Of a DNA stretch of 64,000 nt, positions 60,188 through 64,000 are shown in pieces. Source of the DNA: Planctomycetota bacterium (lineage in GTDB: Bacteria > Planctomycetota > UBA1135); the NCBI GenBank assembly GCA_008501825.1, contig QQUA01000004.1:1-64000 (forward strand), read 5' to 3'. Below the pieces are notes generated by a model, which searched no databases, was not told where the DNA came from, and saw only the letters and a program-made list of their open reading frames with translations. Each line of letters begins with the position of its first letter. The stretch's first letter is position 1. Made by a program: the position numbers and the translations under genes.

Positions 60188-61620
60188 TGGAACTCGGCCT
60201 TACCGCGAACGATTGGCTGCTGGCCGCTCCTTTCCTTTGGTTGGCGGGTGCTGGTGTTCTGGTCTTGATCTGGGACGCTGTTCGGCCTCAACCTCTGGCC
60301 GAAGGAATCGTTTCCTGGATAGGTTTGGGCCTCGCCGCCGTGGCCTGCCTGCCGATTTTGGAAGCAGTCCGCACCGAGCCGGTGGAAGCCTTCAGTGGAA
60401 TGCTATCGGTCAACGTTCCGGTCATCGTGCTGGCGATTCTTTGCTTGGGAGCAGCGGCCTTTTGTGGAATCGTGGCTTGGCGCAGCCTTCTGCCTTATGA
60501 AGGCGGTCGCCACACCACCGCCTTTTGGACCTTGCTGCTGTTTTCCACCTTCGGCATGGTGTTGACCCTGTGGGCCAACCACATGGCGACTTTGTTTTTG
60601 GGAGTGGAATGCCTGTCTCTCCCGCTTTACGTGTTGGTGGCTTTGCGGCGGGATCAAAGCGACAGCATCGAAGCCGGCTTGAAATACTTCCTGCTCGGAG
60701 CCTTCGCCTCCGGCTTCATGGCCTTTGGTATGGCCATGGTTTATGCCGCCACCGGAGACATGAGCCCGGCGGCGATCTCGGCGGCGGCGGAAGGCAGTTC
60801 TTTGGGTGTTTTCGGCGTCGCCCTGCTGCTGATTGCCCTTCTATTCAAGGTAGCCGCGGTGCCTTTCCACCTGTGGGTCGCCGACGTCTATCAGGGCGCT
60901 CCCACTCCGGTCACCGCGCTGATGGCCACCGGCACCAAGGCCGCCACCGTCGCCGCCCTGTTGCGCTGGGCTCCCGGCGGCGAACTCATGGGACCGCAAA
61001 GCTGGGCCATGCTCGGTTGCCTGACGCTGTTGATCGGGAACCTGACGGCTTTGAATCAGAGCAACCTCAAGCGCATGCTGGCCCTTTCCGGGGTCGCCCA
61101 CGTCGGCATTCTGTTGTTCGCTTTCGCCGCCCGAGCCGCCGCGGAAACCGCTGAGGCCACGTCTCAGATCGGCGACACCCTGGGTTATTACCTGGTGGCT
61201 TACGGCCTCGCCGCCACCGCCGCCTTCGGCGCCTTGGAACTCCTCGAACGGCGGGTGGGCCACAGCGAAAGCGCCTCTCTTCAAGGCATCGCTCGGCGCC
61301 AGCCGCTGTTAGCCGGCGTCCTGTGCATCGCTCTTCTGAGTTTGGCCGGCTTTCCTTTGACCGCCGGGTTCTTGGCCAAGTATTTCGTGTTCGTGGAAAT
61401 GATTCGCCACGGCCTCAGCAGTTGGGCCGTGATCGGCATCCTTCTGACCCTGTTCGGCTTCGCCTATTACTTGAAAGCTCTGGTCACCTTGTTCATGCAG
61501 GAACCCCCGGAGGAAAGACCGAGTTTGTGGCGACCGGATTGGGTGGCGACCATGGCCTTGTTGGTACCCACCGTCCTTTCCGTGGTGTTCGGGGTTTGGC
61601 CCAAAGCCATCCAGCTTTAA
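60187..61620 (+). CDS. nuoN: NADH-quinone oxidoreductase subunit N
   Basis: 477 residues, about 14 membrane helices. LGVECLSLPLYVLVALRR, AGLKYFLLGAFASGFMAFG, KVAAVPFHLWVADVYQGAPT, and LSLAGFPLTAGFLAKYFVF. Third antiporter-like subunit and last gene of the operon; TGATG overlap with nuoM. No convincing terminator follows at once. Confidence 0.96.
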   Translation: MELGLTANDWLLAAPFLWLAGAGVLVLIWDAVRPQPLAEGIVSWIGLGLAAVACLPILEAVRTEPVEAFSGMLSVNVPVIVLAILCLGAAAFCGIVAWRSLLPYEGGRHTTAFWTLLLFSTFGMVLTLWANHMATLFLGVECLSLPLYVLVALRRDQSDSIEAGLKYFLLGAFASGFMAFGMAMVYAATGDMSPAAISAAAEGSSLGVFGVALLLIALLFKVAAVPFHLWVADVYQGAPTPVTALMATGTKAATVAALLRWAPGGELMGPQSWAMLGCLTLLIGNLTALNQSNLKRMLALSGVAHVGILLFAFAARAAAETAEATSQIGDTLGYYLVAYGLAATAAFGALELLERRVGHSESASLQGIARRQPLLAGVLCIALLSLAGFPLTAGFLAKYFVFVEMIRHGLSSWAVIGILLTLFGFAYYLKALVTLFMQEPPEERPSLWRPDWVATMALLVPTVLSVVFGVWPKAIQL

Positions 61621-61978
61621 AAACTCCTCGCCGAAAAGAAGAGGCGCCGGGCTAAACCCAGGTCGGCGAAAGCCGCTTGGCTGCAACGATGTTCCCAAGA
61701 ATTTCTTGCAAAGAGTCGCATTTCTACAAATTTTTTTCTCAATCCAACCCGTACAAGACACTACATAGAAGGTGGTGACGTTCACCATGAAATCGGTTTT
61801 CTTGGGGAGGATCCCTTTTCCGATAGGATTTCCCAGAGGCTAACTTTCCCTGGATCAGAAAGCACTCTTGGAAACTGGGGCATTCGAAAGCCAATTTCAC
61901 TTCCTTCCTCCAACCATTTACACACCCTGAAACCTGTTTTCCCGGATTTTTGAAGCCGGACAGGGTGTGTCCTCTGTT
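61621..61978. promoter_or_regulatory. 358-base intergenic region with inverted repeats upstream of the histidine kinase
   Basis: No gene supported. GGTGA-CGT-TCACC at 61774-61786 is a short operator-like palindrome. ACACACCCTG (61920-61929) and CAGGGTGTGT (61961-61970) are a perfect 10-bp inverted repeat ending nine bases before the kinase ATG, with an inner CCGG...CCGG pair. If transcribed it would fold over the start region; as DNA it could be a dimeric repressor site. Confidence 0.45.
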
Positions 61979-63238
61979 ATGGATTCTCATTCACCCTCAC
62001 ACCAACCGGCTTCTCCCTTTCCCCATTCGCGATCTCAGGCCGAAGAATGGGAAGCGGAGAAAATCAAAGCGAAGAAGCCTCCTTCGGGTCAGGAAGCCAC
62101 CCCAAACGGCTCCGCCCGAGCGTGGTTGAAGATGCGTTTGGATCGCTTTGCATCTTCCTTGGAAGTCGAATTCGGCTCGCTACGCGTCTATCCCCAACTC
62201 GAGTTGGGCCCCGACCACGACGGTCTTCTGGTGGAATACGGGAAACCCGAGCCGGGATCGTCTCCGCAACCGGACACAGCACCCGACTCGGCCATCGCTT
62301 CGCCGATATGTCTGAGATTGGAGGAAGGAGGTCGGCCGTTGTTGAAGATGGTTCTGTTGAGCCCTCATCAAGAAGCTGAAGTAGAGCCCTCGATTCGTCG
62401 ATTGGCGGAGAACTGGCTCCAGGACCTGTTGACCGAATATCGCTTTCGCTATCGCCGACAACAATGGCAGGAGGATCCTTCTACGGAAATTTCTCCGGGA
62501 ATGGATTCGGACGGATTGCAATTGCTCCGAGAAATCCATCACGATTTGCGGAATCAGTTGCAACTGATTCAAGGGATGGCCGAACACCTTGGAACTTTGA
62601 AATCCTCATCCGATGCAAGCTTGCCCTGGATTCAGGAACTCCAGCTATGCATTCGGGAGGCCGTCCAATTGAGCCATCTTCCCTGGCAAAGCCCCGGTTT
62701 CGCCTTGCCTTCCCGGCGAACCACCGAAGGGGTTCAATTCCTGCAAAACCGAGAAAAACTTTTGCAATGGAAAGCGGCCAAGCATCGCCTCCAGTGCCAG
62801 ATCCAACTTCCTCGAAATCCGATCCTTTGCACTATAGGGGAAACCGCCCTAGCCCGGATCTTGTGGAATTTGCATTGCAATGCTTGCGAAGCCACGCCTC
62901 CTGGCGGGTGGATCAAGATCGGGATCCGTCGGAGAGTGGTAAGTCCCCAAGTAGATCTATCCACTTCGCCTTCGAGCGGAAATCCGAAGCAGCCTCCTTT
63001 TTGGTTGGAACTCTGGGTCCAAGACAACGGTGTCGGCATGAAGCCCGAGCTAATTACTAGGATTTTGCAAAGCGGATACTCGACGAAAAAGGTTCCCAAT
63101 GGGCCACAAGAATTTCACGGCATCGGCTTGCGAAGCGTTAAATCTCTCATTGAAGGCTCTGGAGGCAAACTACTTGTACAAAGCCAGGTCGGAAAAGGCA
63201 CTCGGTTCCGAATTTGGATCCCCGGCCAGCCGGCTTAA
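61979..63238 (+). CDS. soluble sensor-less histidine kinase
   Basis: 419 residues, no membrane segment. The first 160 residues are Pro/Ser-rich plus a small alpha/beta region with no recognised sensor domain. Phosphoacceptor helix LLREIHHDLRNQLQLIQGMA near residue 185, N box ILWNLHCNACEA near 298, G1 VQDNGVGM near 349, G2 GIGLRSVKSL near 381. The HDLRN pattern resembles NtrB/Spo0B-like acceptors. No response regulator adjacent. The ATG is preferred; a GTG four codons earlier lies inside the inverted repeat. Confidence 0.8.
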   Translation: MDSHSPSHQPASPFPHSRSQAEEWEAEKIKAKKPPSGQEATPNGSARAWLKMRLDRFASSLEVEFGSLRVYPQLELGPDHDGLLVEYGKPEPGSSPQPDTAPDSAIASPICLRLEEGGRPLLKMVLLSPHQEAEVEPSIRRLAENWLQDLLTEYRFRYRRQQWQEDPSTEISPGMDSDGLQLLREIHHDLRNQLQLIQGMAEHLGTLKSSSDASLPWIQELQLCIREAVQLSHLPWQSPGFALPSRRTTEGVQFLQNREKLLQWKAAKHRLQCQIQLPRNPILCTIGETALARILWNLHCNACEATPPGGWIKIGIRRRVVSPQVDLSTSPSSGNPKQPPFWLELWVQDNGVGMKPELITRILQSGYSTKKVPNGPQEFHGIGLRSVKSLIEGSGGKLLVQSQVGKGTRFRIWIPGQPA

Positions 63239-63269
63239 CAAAACTCAACAAAAGCTAGGAAGTTGCAAT

Positions 63270-63533
63270 TTAAGGATCCGACTCGGTAGCCGAATCCAGA
63301 TGGATTGCGTAGGCCATGGTCTCGGCGTCCAAAGGGGTCGCCCGGACCAGTCGTCCCCGGCGCTCCACCCCGTCCAGTTGCAGCACCACCGAAATATGGC
63401 CCTGACCGCGGATCAGGATGCCTTCCTGACTGATGTTGATCGTTTCTCCTGCCAGAGTCCCGGCCGCCATCATCACGGCTACCGGGGCCTGATAGGGCTT
63501 GCGCGGGCTTGATCGCCTTTCTTGATCCACCAT
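63270..63533 (-). CDS. PilZ-domain protein
   Basis: 87 residues. RRSSPRKPY near the N-terminus gives the R-x3-R arm and NISQEGI the D/N-x-S-x2-G motif of c-di-GMP-binding PilZ domains; the usual Asp is Asn here. A GGGGGAA ribosome site precedes the ATG at 63533. A stand-alone c-di-GMP effector or a degenerate PilZ; targets unknown. Confidence 0.7.
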   Translation of the reverse strand: MVDQERRSSPRKPYQAPVAVMMAAGTLAGETINISQEGILIRGQGHISVVLQLDGVERRGRLVRATPLDAETMAYAIHLDSATESDP

Positions 63534-63647
63534 GGATTCCCCCAAGTCTCCAGACCTACCTAAGATCGGTTCGCGGCCTCAAAAACTTGTCCGGAATTCC
63601 GGGTCCAGGAAGGAGCGGCCGGTTCCGGGCGCACCTAAACTGCCGCC

Positions 63648-64000
63648 ATGAGCTGGACGCCCTCCGCTTGGGCCCTAGGCCATTTCCGGTCCCGCCTCGG
63701 GTTGTTCGCCGGATCGTTCTGGATGCTCGCCTTTCCCGGGTTGGGGCCGTCTCAGGCGATTCAGGCTGAGGTCTCCGCCCCCGCGAGCCCGGCTCAAGAG
63801 GCGGAAGAGTCGGCTCCCAGCCTGGACTCCCTGGCCATGGCGGCGGCCGAGCGCCTGATGCAATCGCCCCAGACCCTGAATCTCGCCGCCGCCAATGGAT
63901 TGGAACGATTCGGCGTCCGCCGGCAACGGGAAGATTGGATTGAAGCCGCCCGCCAGGTGTTCGAATCCCGTTTGGCCGACTCCCGGCCCCTGACTCCCGA
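63648..64000 (+). CDS. exported protein, N-terminal part (runs off right edge)
   Basis: An open frame of 117 codons from the ATG at 63648 to the window end. Hydrophobic signal LGLFAGSFWMLAFPGLGPSQA, then an Ala/Glu/Ser-rich segment and helical sequence (LMQSPQTLNLAAANGLERFG). No domain recognised in the part seen. A TAAACT box (63636-63641) is seven bases before the ATG. Confidence 0.55.
   Translation, partial: MSWTPSAWALGHFRSRLGLFAGSFWMLAFPGLGPSQAIQAEVSAPASPAQEAEESAPSLDSLAMAAAERLMQSPQTLNLAAANGLERFGVRRQREDWIEAARQVFESRLADSRPLTP

Noticed and set aside
1..64000. CRISPR arrays, tRNA and rRNA genes
   Set aside because: No regularly spaced repeats and no recognisable tRNA or rRNA sequences were seen by eye; a covariance-model scan was not possible.

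Overview
The window looks like a chromosome segment from a Gram-negative, aerobically respiring, GC-rich bacterium. Supporting signs are a complete 14-gene complex I operon, an Fe/Mn superoxide dismutase, a signal-bearing beta-barrel protein that ends in an aromatic residue, and an LPS-type kinase and glycosyltransferase locus. HEAT-repeat, NHL, PilZ, EboC-like TatD and sulfatase-like proteins together hint at Planctomycetota or another deep-branching phylum. That assignment is inference; there is no rRNA or tRNA in the window to test it.

Layout. 1-158: start of a zinc-ribbon transposase-like gene leaving the left edge. 0.24-7.35 kb (minus): ferredoxin, lytic transglycosylase, secreted HEAT-repeat protein, RecG and a GT4 glycosyltransferase, closely packed. 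7.4-13.6 kb (plus): PLP-dependent Cys/Met-type enzyme, GT39-like membrane glycosyltransferase, secreted NHL propeller, SDR and methyltransferase. 13.6-15.0 kb (minus): CCA/poly(A) polymerase-type nucleotidyltransferase. 15.0-24.2 kb (minus): an envelope-glycan operon (GT2, two GT4, three membrane-anchored AlkP-superfamily enzymes, one small membrane protein) joined largely by GTGA/ATGA overlaps. Divergent from it are a tandem two-kinase protein, another GT4 and an outer-membrane protein (24.2-27.7 kb).

27.8-38.5 kb is the most unusual part. Two large paralogous proteins, each metallophosphoesterase - NACHT NTPase - FGE-sulfatase/C-type-lectin-like domain, converge on a cassette of secreted proteins of unknown function. 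The cassette holds two 256-residue paralogs, a third exported protein and a decayed copy of the first paralog. The architecture resembles bacterial NLR-like conflict systems. The lectin-like C-termini lack the catalytic cysteines of true formylglycine-generating enzymes but carry the RGGSW...GFRVV core typical of diversity-generating-retroelement targets. No reverse transcriptase or template repeat is visible.

38.6-48 kb: superoxide dismutase with a strong terminator, a GT39-TPR protein, a Lon-like protease with a degenerate P-loop, two envelope thioredoxin-fold proteins, an EboC-like TatD hydrolase, a candidate small RNA and an HtrA-type protease. 48.2-61.6 kb (plus): nuoABCDEFGHIJKLMN in canonical order with translational coupling at most junctions. 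61.6-64 kb: an orphan soluble histidine kinase preceded by a long inverted repeat, a PilZ protein, and the start of an exported protein leaving the right edge.

Sequence properties and motifs were read by eye. No database search or structure prediction was run, and start codons were re-chosen where ribosome binding sites, stop/start overlaps or signal peptides argued for it.
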